Origin: Dryomyza anilis | Lineage: Eukaryota; Arthropoda; Insecta; Diptera; Dryomyzidae | Direction: 5' to 3' | DNA length: 64,000 nucleotides | NCBI GenBank assembly: GCA_951804985.1 | Contig: OX638130.1 | Span: forward strand, 3,314,501 to 3,378,500 | Part shown: in pieces, positions 19,866 through 32,814 of the stretch | Layout of the letters: the number at the start of each line of letters is the position of its first letter | Numbering within the stretch: position 1 is the first letter of the stretch | The notes under the pieces: generated by a model | The model's input: only the letters and a program-made list of their open reading frames with translations | The model's database searches: none | Told to the model about the DNA's origin: nothing | Program-made: the position numbers and the translations under genes

Positions 19866-22157
19866 TGCGCTAGCACATTTATCTAATTTATGAGATCACG
19901 TTGATTTGTTATAACCACAACTTCATTTCGTTTATAAACCAACTAATTCGGTTCTCTCATCTATTAACCCTGCTCTTGTTATTATTTTATTAAAACTAAA
20001 ACTGTGGAATTCAACTAATTTCTTTTTATTTTATTTTTTTGCATTTTTTAAATCATCTTTAAAAATTTCAGAAACATTTTTTGAACAATTGATGTGGGTA
20101 TATTATATATTATATATATTATAAATAAAGTAATTTGTAGAAATTACGATTAACCGATAGAAGATAACTGTTACAACTAACTGTTGCTTTTATTCCAACA
20201 GAGGATTTTTTTATGTGTGTATAAAAATCATATAATACTAGAGCACACGCTGCAAACATAATTTTGCAGGCATTACATATACCTTTGGAGCTTTATCCAA
20301 ACAAAAGTATTATTGCATTGCAAAATATTGTTATAATAACAGCTAAACACATTTTTGTTTTCGTTCAAACATATTTATGTTCAGGGTGATAATTTTGGAG
20401 TTCTTGCTAACATATAAATGTTTGAATGTGAAAAACATTTTATTTATATGTTAACATATGTTTACATTTCATATTAGTGGAATTGTTTCTTTTTTTTAAA
20501 TTACATTTTTTATATTAATATTATATAATTGTAAACTTAAGTTTTTTTTTTTTATTACACATATTTAAATTATACTTAATAATTTTATTTCCATCTGTTG
20601 TTCCTATTTTGAGCTCAGTATTATGTTTAAGTATTTTAGTTTGATTTCATTTTTTTTATCTCTCGTCAATGAAAATTTATAATTTAAATTAAAAATTTAA
20701 ACTGAATCGTTTGTTTTGTTATTTGTATCAAAACAAATTATATTTGCGACCAGTAAGTTTCTTATAAACTATTGATAAGATTACATTTTCTCCTTGTGTC
20801 GATCATTGTGCCTTACTGTTTATATGCGGAAAGGATTGAAAATAAATTTATGAATTATATTGGCTAGAAAATTGTATACGTAAGGATATCCTTAATGTCT
20901 ACGGATGCCTATTTATTGTATTTGCCGTTGACGTCGTCGTCGTCGTTTTCATTATTATGTTTGTTATTGCAAATGTAAGCCGGACAAGAGATTGCATATC
21001 CGTTTGCAATTATTTGTGACAATGCAATGCAGGCATTGTAAACTGAGTTGGGCAGTCATGGGTTAAATGCACAACGCAATATTCGTTATTGAATAATGCA
21101 AAACAGATTAAAAGAAATCTCTCTCTATAAAATTGATTGTGAATTTTAAAATGATTTGTCAACTATATAAAGCAAATATTTTAACATATTTTATTAGTTG
21201 CTACTGTCCAAAAATTTAGATTTTCCTTTAGACCTTAAAACAAAAATTGCACGTAGGGGTTGTTTAAATCTCCGCTAAAAAAAGGTCTTGTTGTGGGGGT
21301 GACTGCTTTGGTTGACAATAAATCTTCAGCGATATGATTTATCAATGCTTTTAGCAACAGAGCAGCCACAAAAAACCAAAATGAAAAAATGCGATTTTTC
21401 TTAAATTTGCATAAAACCGCGACTTACACACATTTTTCAAAATTGCCAAAAAGGGAACGAAAAAGAGGAGAGTCGGGGAAGTGAGGCAGTGAAGTTACGT
21501 TGGTAAAAAAAAAAAAAAAGTAGTAAAGAAAACTCATACTCTGAAACGGCTGTCAATTGAATATGGCGCTAAATTGCAGTTGGCGGCTTTTGAAAATGAT
21601 TAATGTCTTTGCGATTTGCGCCAAAAGAAATTGTTATTTGATTTCTTGCAAAAAAAAAAGGTTTAAAATATATTATATTTTTTTAATATTGATGATAACA
21701 AGATTTTGTATTTGATATACGTTTTGCAAATTAAGTTCAATACGAACAACATAAGTTGTTTGTAATAAAAGAATAACTTGAAAAGAAAAGGTTAATTGAG
21801 TTATAATATTTCTACTTTTTCGAATTAAAAAAACAACTCAATCTTTTTCATAACTTATTACCAATGTTCTTTGGTAATGATCTCCTACATGTAGTATGTT
21901 CTTTAAGCAGATAAATAATATTGCAGAACATATTCTACAAAATATTTTGAAGAATCAGAAAATCGTGATTACGAATTTTGGCGCGGAACATTTAATATCG
22001 TCGAATTGAAACGTAAACACCATTCCCGAAACACTTTAAATTCAATAGTCTATGTCTATTTTAGTCTATTTTAAGAATATGTTTTGGGCATCCATATTTT
22101 CAACGATTACACAACATATTCTGAATATGTCTTAGAATCTAAAAAACATGGATTTTT
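19866..22157. other. AT-rich non-coding stretch
   Basis: No gene is seen. A GTCGTCGTCGTC triplet run occurs at about 20930-20947 and a TATATTATATATTATATAT run at about 20100. The 21280-21660 part is unique sequence. Nothing else could be supported. Confidence 0.35.
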
Positions 22158-22310
22158 CGCTGGTGAGCTAGTGCGTTCGACAACGAGCCGAAAGGTCCCC
22201 GGTTCGATCCCCAGCGAATGCCAACATCATTTTCATTTAAAACATTTTTCTATGCGATGCTAACTCTCAGCAATAAATGGCAAACCTACGAGAGTAAAAC
22301 ATTGCAAACT
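22158..22310 (+). mobile_element. tRNA-derived SINE, partial copy
   Basis: A tRNA-like head carries a degraded D-arm and an intact B box (GGTTCGATCC at 22201-22210) preceded by GAGCCGAAAGGTCCCC. The body then reads ACATTTTTCTATGCG and AATGGCAAACCTACGAGAGT, the last shared exactly with the copy at 45546-45835. The 3' part of the body is missing. Confidence 0.75.
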
Positions 22311-24457
22311 TAAATTTTCTCTTAAAAACTACGTTTGCTTCAGTCCAGCGCACTTTTGCAACAACATTCAATTTAAAGCAGCGCACTTCACTGCGTAGTC
22401 AACCAAAAATTGACACTTACAAACTGTCAATATTTGACACATGACACTCGATGTGTGCACAATATATTGTTGGTGTTGTTTTTGTTGTTATTGTCGTACA
22501 GTGCTAGTGATTGGCGCCAATTAAAGGCAACACTTCTTCGAAACATATGCCATATTTGTGGGAACACATATATTTGCCATGTGTATACATGTGGGTGTAT
22601 GTGTGGGTGTTATATGTGTATTTTATGCAACGCACCATTTGGCAGCAAAACATCAGAAACCACACAAATACTCAAACCCAAATTAAATTCAGCCTCAGAC
22701 TCAACGTAGACTTGGTATCCTCAAATATTTGTTGAAAATTCTAGTGCAGCAACGTTTTCTACTCAAACGATTTGCGTCAATCGCTTTAGTAACCAGTTTT
22801 ATCCTGCTACTCCCCAACAAGTAACAACTTTGGGCTGAACATCCTTTGATGGCTTGGCACTGTCGTCCTTGCATCGGCATTTTGTGTCGATGCCGTCGAT
22901 TGCAACACTTTGTGGTGCCTGAAAGCTGTTGCCGGTGTCTGCATCAGTAACAGCAACGGCATTGGCAACATCCAGAGTAGCAACAACAAGAAACGAAGAG
23001 GTGTTGTAAATGTGATTTTCGATTTTTCGATCTGAATTTTGCAAACATCGAGGACTGAAGACCAAATTGCATTGCATGTAAGTGTGTTACATATTGTCTG
23101 GGTATCTGGTTACCCAGTTGAAATTTCAGTTTCAATGACAACATAAAATATATTTCAGGTTGTAATACCGTTTGATTAATCATTGGATTACAAGGATACG
23201 AAAGGTTTTTTTCCTATTACCGAATTCGAACGACGACTTAAATGTTTTTGGAGGAAATTTTTACTTTCGGAGGCTTGCCATTGTCTGTCAGAAGTAGCGC
23301 TGTATAGGAAATACTGTTTTTAATTCTTCGATAGGCCTCACATTTGAAGTCCCGTAGATGAGACTTTTCAGTTTGTCGTCCAGCGCAAAAACATAGAATG
23401 TATTTAACCCCCATATTCCAATATCCCAAATTCCATAATTTGTTTCTCTAACAATCTTACATTTTCTACCTATCAATAAAATTTCCGATGAATTTTCTAC
23501 TTGGTTATAGTGTTACCACACCGATCAAATGTCAAATGTTTGTCTTTTGGCACTTGTGCTGCCAGCAACACTTTGCTGCTGTTGCCGTTGTCAAATACAT
23601 TGTCGATTTTGGCAGATATTGTGTTTAAATGTGGCTTAAATATTGGTTAACCTTCAGTAGAAATTGCATCAATTGCTGGCGGTTTCAGTTTTCAATGACA
23701 AAGTTTAAATTTCACTGGTTTGTGTATAATGCTAGGTGTATAGAAATTTAGTTCCTTGGGTATTTTACATTTTGTTGCCTAGAGAAATTTGAACAATCGG
23801 CCGCATTTATTAAATATTTCTAACAATTTTTCAAACTGTCAGCTTTGCTGTCAATTTCATTGTTTCCATTAATTTTTCATTAACATGCATTTGTAGAACT
23901 TTGTTGACTTCCGCATCAATGAGTTGTAAAATTGAATCATCAAAATTCAATGCTGTACTTTGTGCTCTTTACCAACTTTTGTATTTTTTTTTGTTTGTAC
24001 CCTGCCCTCAAAAAATGAAAGAACACGCTTAACAATGTTGCTTATTACATTAATTTTTGTTATCCTGTTGATTTCGCAAACAAGCCACCATGATACCCAC
24101 CCTGAAAATATGCAAATTTTTCATTGCGCTTAAACTCATTTCAATTTCGCGACCTTATTTTGCATTTTTTTTTTTGCGTTTTCAGTTTCCATTCAATATG
24201 GGTGTTGCGGAGAGAAGAAAAAATTGCCAGGCTATCAAATTCACTTTATATAGCCTCTGATCCTGATCCTGTCGTTGACGCACAATTTTTCAATTTCGCC
24301 CAAGAATGTTAATAAGCCATTAACCGCAGCGCATGCCGCCATCGAGGCAGTTGGCGGTTCAATATATCATCTAGCTATTGATATGCTAAAGTATATCCTG
24401 CAGTTATCCTGCATATCCTTCGCGCGCGCACGGTAACTATGCCTGTCAAGTGGGATT
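22311..24457. other. Unique non-coding DNA
   Basis: Mixed-composition unique sequence with several TATCCTGC words (22800, 24397, 24411). Small frames at 22410-22735 and 22799-23476 lack domain features and overlap on both strands, so they are not called. Confidence 0.35.
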
Positions 24458-24538
24458 TGCAGCGATTTTTCTTGGTTGGCGCCTGCCAACGCTGTGTAAC
24501 CGCGCGTACAAATTTAACAAACATCGCTCTTTTCTTTT
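24458..24538. repeat. 81-bp segment identical to the reverse complement of part of the RTE-like LINE
   Basis: The segment running from ATTTGCAGCGATTTTTCTTG to ACATCGCTCTTTTCT is, by eye, identical to the reverse complement of about 26446-26526 inside the LINE reverse transcriptase region. Neither flank extends the match. The two copies lie about 2 kb apart and inverted. Confidence 0.85.
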
Positions 24539-25164
24539 TTTTTTTTTAAATACGCAAAATTTGCACCCGCGGCATACAAACATGTTGCCAAATTCGTGTT
24601 GCCATTGCCAATATGTTGCTAACGAGCACGCGAAATTACATCACACGCCAGTGGCACACGTCATTTTGACGGCATCGCCCTTTGCCATTTTCGCCCCCAA
24701 TCCACTGAATTGTATTGTGTTTCAATTTTTGTAATTTTTCAAATATTGCGTAAATTGCGTTCGATGTTTGCGGTTCTCATGCGCGCAGTTTAACGATGTG
24801 CAGTTAATTTAAGTGGTACTGTGTTGGCCTGAAGGCGGATTATCCTGCGGCAGCAAAATGTGGGAGGACTTGCTTTTTTTATGTATTACATTGTAATTAA
24901 AAATACGATATCTTTAAAATACATTCTACGAAATATTATTTCATTTGAGGACTTAGTTTTCGATTTGAGTAAAGAAATAGCAAATTTTCAGGAACTAATC
25001 AACTCATTTTAGATAATAATCTATTAAAACATGAAATATTTTAGTGACATTGTTGTTACGGGATTTCGAACTATATAAATTTGCTAAATGTGGTTTTTCC
25101 AATTTGAGTTGAGTTCCTACAAATTCTAGATGACAGATACCCGATTATTGGTAGTTTTTGGAAT
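24539..25164. other. Unique non-coding DNA
   Basis: Nothing was identified beyond a TTATCCTGC word at about 24839. Confidence 0.3.
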
Positions 25165-25570
25165 TTGAATGCCTTACACTAAAAGTGAATAGATATATTC
25201 AGATTGATTATCCCGTTTGTAACATCCAGAAAGAGCCTTGGTCGTTATGGAAATGTATACAGGGTAGTCCGGTTTTGGGTGCAAATATAAAAGGGACTGA
25301 TTCCTTGGTTCATTTCATGAACAATTTTTTTTCTAGCAATAGGTTCAATTTGGAACACGCAATGATATACAGGGTGTTTTCAGGGTGTAGTGCTCTCAAA
25401 ATTCTCAAATCGTCAATTCTCCTATCATATAGACCCTAGCTCTGGAACAATTATGTTCATGAAATGAACCAAGGAATCACTCCCTAAAATATTTGCACCC
25501 CAAATCGGACCACACTGTATGTTCTTGATCAGCGTATCCCCCTGAGACGATTTAGAAATGTATATATTCT
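25165..25570 (+). mobile_element. DINE-1-like fragment split by a MITE
   Basis: The left part (25171-25257: ACACTAAAAGTGAATAGATA and GTTTGTAACATCCAGAAAG) matches the start of the copy at 41701. The right part (25520-25560: TTCTTGATCAGCGTATCCCC and GACGATTTAG) matches its continuation. The gap is filled exactly by the element at 25260-25517. Confidence 0.6.
25260..25517. mobile_element. Mariner-type MITE with TA target duplication
   Basis: Terminal inverted repeats run CAGGGTAGTCCGGTTTTGGG and CAGTGTGGTCCGATTTGGGG, and both continue GTGCAAATAT. A second part GATTCCTTGGTTCATTTCAT pairs over about 65 bp per arm. TA stands on both sides (25258-25259 and 25518-25519). There is no transposase frame. 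Confidence 0.8.
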
Positions 25571-25679
25571 CGGTGTAGCCCCTTAAAACGGTTTATCTTT
25601 TCCTGTTGAACGACTACAAGAAAAACAGATAAACTATATCTGTAAAACTTAGAACTTAGATTACATTCGGTACACCTAC

Positions 25680-27395
25680 ATTTGGCCATTAAAACCCATT
25701 TTGGGTCTCGGCCTCAGCAATTATGCCTCGTCATTCGCTTCTGCATTGTGCGCGCTGTCGCCAGTTTTGCACCCCAAGTGTTGCCAGGTTGTCTCGCACT
25801 TGGTCGCTCCACCGGAGATTCGGATGTCCTCTCATTTGTTGACCACCACTGGGTACAGAATTGAGTACCTTTTTTTTGCTGGAGCGCTTTCATCCATACG
25901 CTCGACATATTCAAGCATGTCGGCGTAGAGCTCATACAGCTCGTCGTTCAGTCTGATTCTGTACTCGTTTTCGACGCATATCTCGAACGCTCCTAAAGCT
26001 CGCTCATCGGTGTTGGCAAGCGTCCATGCCTTAGCGCCATAGAGGAGGACTGGCATGATGAGCGACATATAGAGCGTAATTTTTATCCGTCGATTGAGGG
26101 CTCTGCTCCTCAATTGCCTAATGCGCTCAAAGTAACACCTATTGGAAAGAGTTATTCTTCGGCTAATCTCCAGGCTGTCATTGTTTTCCTTGTTGATGTT
26201 GGTACCTAGGTAGATGAAGTCCTTCACAACTTCGAAGTTGTGGTTGTCAATAGTGACGTATTGTCCAAGACCCCAGCACTCTTTGTTTGTTAACCTCGTT
26301 CACCGTAAGACCCATTTGACGCGATTCCCTCTCTAAACTGTAGAATGCTGCACTGACTGATCGTACTCTCTGTCCAATGATGTCGATACCGTCAGCGTAC
26401 CCGAGCAGCATGGAGCTCTTGTTGAAGATAGTGCCATTGTGATAGAGAAAAGAGCGATGTTTGTTAAATTTGTACGCGCGGTTACACAGCGTTGGCAGGC
26501 GCCAACCAAGAAAAATCGCTGCAAATACCGCTCTTACAATCTTCTCCATTATTAGGTTGTAGAAGTCACACGATAGGGAATCGCCTTGTCTGAAAGTTCG
26601 TTCGGTATTAAACGTATCGGATTTACGTTTCTCACTGAGCAACGTGTGTCGCTCAGGGTCATCCTGCAAAGCCTTATAAGTTTCGCAGGTATACCGAACT
26701 CAGACATGGTGTCGTATATGCGACTCCTTATCGGGCTGTCGTAGTCAGCTACGGGTGTCGATCTGCCTCTCTTTGGTCTTTTCCAGGATTTGGCGCAATG
26801 TGAAAATAGGTTCTATGATGGACTGCCAGGTCTGAAGCCGCACGGATAAGTTCCAATCAGTCTGTTGACGATGGGCTTCAGTCTTGCACATAATACGCTC
26901 GTTAGAACTTTATACGCGATATTGAGGAGACTTATCCCACGGTAGTTGGCGCGTATCGTGGATTAAGGATTGGGCAGAGCATACTGAGATTTCATGAGCT
27001 GGTGCATGCTCGTTATGAGCTCATCGCCTTCGATCTTAAACAACTCAACAGGCAGACCATCCGATCCTGCGGCTTTGTTGTTTTTCAGCCTGTTGATGGC
27101 TGTGCAGACCTCATCATGGTCAGGGGGCGGTATGTCAACGCCGTCGCCAGCAACTGGGGTTGTCAAGCTGTCTTCTCTATCGGAGGAGTAGTTGTTATCA
27201 TTGCCTGCTAGAAGATCGAAGAAGTGCTCTCTCCATAATCTCAGTGTACCCTGGACATCTGTATCCCGTCATCTAGATTCCCGTCATTGTCTTGTTAGGA
27301 AGAGGGTCCGGTCTTTAAACCTCCGGTCAGGCGTCTTATCTTCTGAAAGAATTTTCGAGCCTCGTTCCTGTATATGGAAACTTAAATAAAAGGAA
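25680..27395 (-). mobile_element. RTE-like non-LTR retrotransposon relic
   Basis: On the minus strand, successive frames encode reverse transcriptase blocks. These are NRLKNNKAAGSDGLPVELFK (27010-27120), [20 protein letters not shown] (about 26890-26950), FRQGDSLSCDFYNLIMEKIV (about 26535-26595), YADG where family members have YADD (about 26385-26400), and the C-terminal YLGTNINKENNDSLEISRRI and LMPVLLYGAKAWTL-type region (25832-26227). Frames are broken by indels and stops, and the second catalytic Asp of YADD is Gly, so it is inactive. The sequence style matches insect endonuclease-reverse transcriptases of the RTE group (from memory). An 81-bp foreign segment interrupts the RT between EKIVRA and NGTIFNKS. 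Confidence 0.8.
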
Positions 27396-28885
27396 ATCGT
27401 TTCTCGATTACAAGTATTTAGTTATTTTGAGGATTCCAAAACAATTGTGGCCTCTTGATTAATATAAACAGAAACCGAGTATAATGTGTCATTAGAAATT
27501 ACATTATTCCAGAAATATATTTAAATAGTTGCATTCATTGAATGCAACCGTTTACTTAACACTGTCTTAATACAGCGCTTCGCCTGTCACAAACCATGCA
27601 TGTCCTGTGCACGCTTCTTTGCCGGAAAGAAAACATAATCAAGAACTCATTAACCAAACGGATGCTATCGCACTTTTCACAATTCATATTCCACTCGCTA
27701 AGTGGGCGCAATTATTCATTAACTTTGCTCAGGAAACTTTGAGAAATTAAAAACTGCCAGCACCAGGATAAATAGGAACAAAGTGCAAAACCCCGCGAAA
27801 AAATTATAGCACACAAAAAACAAAAAAAAAATTCCGAATGAGTTCTTCCGTCTACACGCCACCATCAACACTACTAATAAAACAAAAGTCAAAAGTCCTT
27901 AAGCAACAAAAATGAGCAGCGCTGCATGCATCGAAGCCAACGAATTGCATTGTCCTGGTGTTGAGCAGTAAGCGCGCTGCTGCTGCGCATAACCTCCAAT
28001 GCACATTAAGTCATCGAGCCTCCGTTTAAGGAAGGACATTTATAAAACCATAAAATGCTGCAGTCAAGCAGTCTTCCGCGGCGCAGTCAACGCAGCACTA
28101 AGAACAGCGCAGTCGACCGCAAGGATATACGGGTCGCGTGCAGCATATCCTGTTGGCGTCACCCAGCAAATCACAGCGCCTTTTTGCTGCCGCTTTCAAG
28201 AAGCCACCGCGGGCGCCTACGTGAAAATGCAAAACGACTGCAACACAGCAGCGTCGCCGCTCTACAAAACAAATAGCGCAAATCTGGCAACGCTCAGTGG
28301 CAGTTGTCATGTGGTCGCTGTGAAAAAAATCCTTTTGTGCATATCGTACAGCCTGGATCAGTACAAAAAAAAAAACAACTACAAAAAAATAGAAAAATTA
28401 TGAAAATATAAAAATTCATAATTACGTTGACTCCGGTAATTAAAAATTATTGTAATACAAGCACGGGTCCACACCCGGGCCAGCAGCTGCTGTAAGCGTA
28501 CCCATCACATGCAGTTCACTTTTTTCTGTTTTAATAAATGGGCGGTCAAATACAATTTGTGTCGCTGGAAAAAATATTAACTGCTCACAATTTGTACGCC
28601 GTTTACTCAGCAGTTTGAAAAAATGTATATACGCGCAAAAATTATGAAGAGTGGCATTAAAAGGATATGCAAGGATACGACAGTTTTGTAATTGCATAAG
28701 TGTGTTGGAGGCGATGCTTTTACTGCATGTGGCGCGAAGAAGTTAGCGAGTAAGAAAATAATATTTGAATAATATATATTTAATTGCTTCATTTTAATAA
28801 CACTTTAGTATCTAACAAATTAAAAAATTAAAAAATTGATATTTTCCTCCTCAGAAACTAATACTCATCCGGTGCATGGTATCAC
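27396..28885. other. Unique non-coding DNA with GCAAGGAT words
   Basis: GCAAGGATAT lies at about 28119 with TATCCTG about 30 bp later, and GGATATGCAAGGATAC lies at about 28663. The frame at 27999-28403 has no recognisable domain and an antisense frame of similar length, so it is not called a gene. Confidence 0.35.
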
Positions 28886-28929
28886 CAATTTTAGATTTCT
28901 CTTTCCACCGACCCTATTAGAAACTGTGC

Positions 28930-29455
28930 TAGCTTCAAGATCGGAAACGGATCATAGTATTTCGACCAAATCATAACCCGAGTTGTTGCATGACAAACCG
29001 GATTGACTAATAGATTATGACTGAGATTTTACTGGTCTCAACCACCATTCCACTGATTTCCCAGTAAAAGTTATTCTGAGGTCATAATCGGAAACGGTTC
29101 ATTGTACTATTTATTATCTTGTCATAACGCGTTATGTTGCACGACAAATAACATCTGATCATGATCATGTGAAACCTAATAGAGTAAAAGTATACTAGGG
29201 TTCGGATGATTATTGCGTTGGACTAGGATTCAGTTCGTATTGAACAACGTATGCTAAATTGCAGCTCAACCATTATTCCATCATTCGACTGCTTTCCCAG
29301 TAGACGTTATCCTGGGGTCATGATCCGAAACTGATCATTGTACTATTACCTTGTCATAACCCGATTAGTTGCACGACTAATAAGATCTTATCATGATCAT
29401 GTCAAACCTAATTGAGTAAAAGTATACAAGGGTTCTGATGATAATAGCGGCATGA
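28930..29455. repeat. Diverged tandem duplication, about 230-bp period
   Basis: Units at 29038-29215 and 29269-29450 share TTTCCCAGTA, GGTCAT-ATC-GAAAC, CTTGTCATAAC, TTGCACGAC, ATGATCATGT-AAACCTAAT and AGAGTAAAAGTATAC or close variants. A partial third unit at 28930-29000 shares GATCGGAAACGGATCAT and TCATAACCCG. Non-coding. Confidence 0.7.
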
Positions 29456-29459
29456 AGCC

Positions 29460-30540
29460 CTCGTTTTAAAACTAATTGCATATGGTGTCGGTAATTCTTT
29501 TACTCGATGGATATCGAGTTTTCTCCAGGGTCGTTCAATACGAATTGCGATGGATGGTGTTTTCTCAGAACAACATTATATTAATTATGGAGTTCTGCAG
29601 GGTGCCATCATATCCCCGTCCCTATTTCTGGTTTTTATCAATGACCTTTTGCTCATGATGTTCTGGGCATATCAATTCAATGTAACCTCCGTTGGGATGA
29701 TCGCATATTCGATGTGTCGAAAGAAGCGGCCAAGTGCCTCGGTTTTCTGAAACGGTGTAAGATATACTTCACTCCTGCACACTGAATGACACACTCAATA
29801 ATTACCTTAAAATAATCTCCGAGTGGGGTCTTGTAAATAGAGTTGATTTTAATGCAAGCAAGACCAATGTTGTTACCTTCCTTGGAATGATCACATATTT
29901 GACGTGTCGAAAGAAGCGACCAAGTGTCTCGGTTTTCTAAAACGGTGTAAGACATACTTCACTTCTGCTGACTTACGCACTGTCCACACCACCTATATTT
30001 GCTCTAAGATGGAATACAACTCGCACATTTAAGCAGGGGCTTCAAAATCCTCTTTGGAGTTCCTGGATCGAATCCAACAACGTGCAATATATTTAATAGG
30101 GGATGGAAATAATTCTTCTTCTATTGGTTCTCTTGAGCACCGAAGGACCGTGGGGTGTGTAAGCCTGTTTTATAGGTACTACAATGGTAAGTGTTCGAAG
30201 GAAATACATGGCCTGATTCCACTAGTTCGTGTGTTATCTCGTTCTACTCGGGCATCAAACCAAGCCCACCCCTTTGTAGTCCACTCGGCTATCAACAGAA
30301 CAACGCATTACAGAGAGAATTCGTTCTTCAGTCACACGATACGTTTGTGGAACAATCTCCCTGCATCTGTTTTTCCCGATATCTTTGATATTGGTAAGTT
30401 CAAAACAAACATCTACCGATACTACTCCATCTTTCCTCCTCCCAATAACCTATAGTCCTTTCATTCGATCAACACTGTGCATTGCATGAATAGGAGGCAT
30501 CCCCTGAGCGTTGGTTAATTTGTAAAAAAGAAAAATATAA
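29460..30540 (+). mobile_element. Jockey/CR1-like non-LTR retrotransposon, 3' part with internal deletion and duplication
   Basis: Frame-broken reverse transcriptase pieces include GVLQGAIISPSLFLVFINDL (29595-29655). These are followed by the C-terminal domain FLDRIQQRAIYLIGDG...CSKEIHGLIPLV...SFFSHTIRLWNNLPASVFPD (30056-30400, read as separate pieces). The YADD region is missing. A roughly 205-bp internal tandem duplication repeats TGTCGAAAGAAGCG-CCAAGTG at about 29710 and 29910. It ends GCGTTGGTTAATTTGTAAAAAAG, the family 3' end. Confidence 0.8.
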
Positions 30541-30604
30541 ATGGTTCTCTGTACGCTGGGCCGGGACTCTCGGTCCAGGTCAAACTATACAACGTTTAGG
30601 GGTA

Positions 30605-30785
30605 GGAAATGGTAGGAAAGGATGATATGTTTAAGAGAGTGGATGTTGGTTTTAAATTTGCCAATTTCAAAAATTTCGAGACGTAGGGAGATTATTCCAC
30701 AAATGTATCGAGCGATTGAAGAATAATTTTCTATGTACTGCGTTTTTCAATTGAGATCCAAGTGAACTACGAAAATGTGGGCTTG
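30605..30785 (-). mobile_element. Small LINE fragment of the same family
   Basis: On the minus strand it matches the C-terminal/3' region of the LINE (shared words AGGAAAGGATGATAT, GGGAGATTATTCCACAAATG, and GTGAACTACGA near its far end). The very 3' end is replaced by unrelated sequence. Confidence 0.65.
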
Positions 30786-32800
30786 ATTCGATATTCATTT
30801 CGGTCCATGAAAGTTATAACACACTAAAAGTAAATAAAATTCATTAAATTCCAAATTATTTTCTCACACTTTTTGAAATAATACTTAATTCCCAGACCGT
30901 CCATATCAACCTAAAACTCCCACAATCTTTTTCATTCAAGTGATTTTTCTTTCAATTGACGCCGTCATTTAGTGTTATCCTTTTGTTGAGCATCTTGTAA
31001 TGTCCTTCAATCAATTAATTTGTTTTTCAGAAGTTCCTTCAATCTGAGCAGTTCGTCCTTCAAACCGAAACAACAAAAATTTACGCAAAAACAATAATAA
31101 AAGCAAAAACAACAAAAAGAACTATATGTATATATAAGAAAAACAAGAAACTTTCTTAAGCTCAATGATGCTTATTGTGTCTGGCTATGGTGTTTGTAAG
31201 TCAAACCCATACCAAGCCGTTGTACTTCTGAATCAGTCCGACTTAATCCCCAAAAGCACTTTTGACTCTACTGCTTTTTCTACATCTTCAATGAGTAGTA
31301 GTATTCTTTGTTGTAAGTGGGTGTTGCTTGTTGTTGCTTTCTGGTCACGCAATTTGGCTGTCACTACGCTTAAGTGTCCTTTGCGTCGATAGCTGATTTG
31401 AAATTAAGAATTCCTTCATCCTCCGCGCATAGTAGAAAGTAATAAGAGGCGATTGCAGGCTGATCTTCATCTGCAAGGATGCAGGAATGCTGTTTGACTG
31501 CTGTCACTGATAGAAATCGGATACATTCCAGTGCTTTGACCACCCAACACCCACTGCTAACCATTGTCATAGTACAGTTTTCCACCATTCTTCCTGCTTT
31601 TTGAACTAGCCTCAGACTTCCTGCCTTTTGAAATGTGACACAAACGCAGACAATTATTGTCAAGTGCTGCAGTTGATTTGTGTCCTTTTTTTCGTAGTTG
31701 TTGTTCTTGTTATTGTCTAATGTCAAGCATACAAAAGGACTTTGAGCTATATTTTAGACATTTATTTATACAACGTAAGAATGCAAGAAAGTCCTTGAAG
31801 ACGATGAGCAACAGCAATAACCGAAAAGAAATAACTAAATGACAATGAAGCAAAATTATGCAAAAGAAATCGCAATAAGAGTGGTCAGCTCATGAAATGA
31901 ACAAATCCCTTTTTACTAGAGGTTTTTTTCTTTAGTACGGCGTATTGACTATATTATGATGAAAAACTAAGGGTCATCAAATACCTATAATCGGAGAGAG
32001 TTTGTAGTTTTGTGATGATACATCGAATTTTAATTGAATAACTCTTAAAAGTCAAACAAACAGAACAATCCTTTTGTGACTTGAGGAAAAAGTAAGTTGT
32101 AACAACCGACTTAATTTAATTAAAATTATATTTCTGCAAATTGGTTGACCAAAGTGCCGTATTCGATTGGTACTTGAAATTATATCATATATACACACCA
32201 AAGTCTTCTAAAATCATTCCAAATTGGATATATTCTAAATTACAACCGTCTTTGTTTTGGTTATAAGAACCGACTTAACCATTCAGAAAACTAAATAAGT
32301 TGATTTTGGTAATGAGTTGGTTAGCGCAACAATTGTCTCTTCTAATCTTTCGGTGTAATTAAAATCATTCACAGTTTTTTCGTTCTTCTTAAGACTTTAA
32401 GTACAGGACATCTGTTCCCTCGGTATACAACTAAACTCTCAAAGTATTTTTCTATTTCATTTGTTTTCCTTCTTCGTTTCTTTTTCTACTTTTACAACAC
32501 AAATTAAGTAACCTCCTGTGATTCTGGTCAATGTCTTGCGGTCACACAGCCAGCAAATTTTTCGTCATTAATACTGCTTGTTTTACTTGTAATTACGCAC
32601 ATTTATTTATTTACTTATTGACTTTATTTTATGGACACGTCGCCATAAGCCTGCTGGCTGACTGGAGCACCCAAAGGCCTCCCAAAAATACACGAGATCC
32701 TACAAAGTCGAGATGCCCAAAGTCGAAAAAATGTAGACAAGTTTTCAACACAAGAATTTGTCTTCGAATGGCTGGCAATCAATTTTGTTTGTCTACATGG
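30786..32800. other. Non-coding stretch
   Basis: Unique, mostly AT-rich sequence. One GCAAGGATGCAGG word lies at about 31476. Frames at 31165-31842 and 32531-32803 carry no protein signature. Confidence 0.35.
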
Positions 32801-32814
32801 TAGTAGAGGGCGCC
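32801..32814 (+). promoter_or_regulatory. Candidate CTCF-type insulator site
   Basis: TAGTAGAGGGCGCC matches 12 successive positions (ASYAGRKGGCRS) of the conserved CTCF consensus CCASYAGRKGGCRS. The site lies in otherwise unremarkable unique DNA. Confidence 0.45.

Noticed and set aside
27999..28403. 134-codon frame
   Set aside because: No domain, no splice or promoter signals, and an overlapping antisense frame; treated as non-coding.
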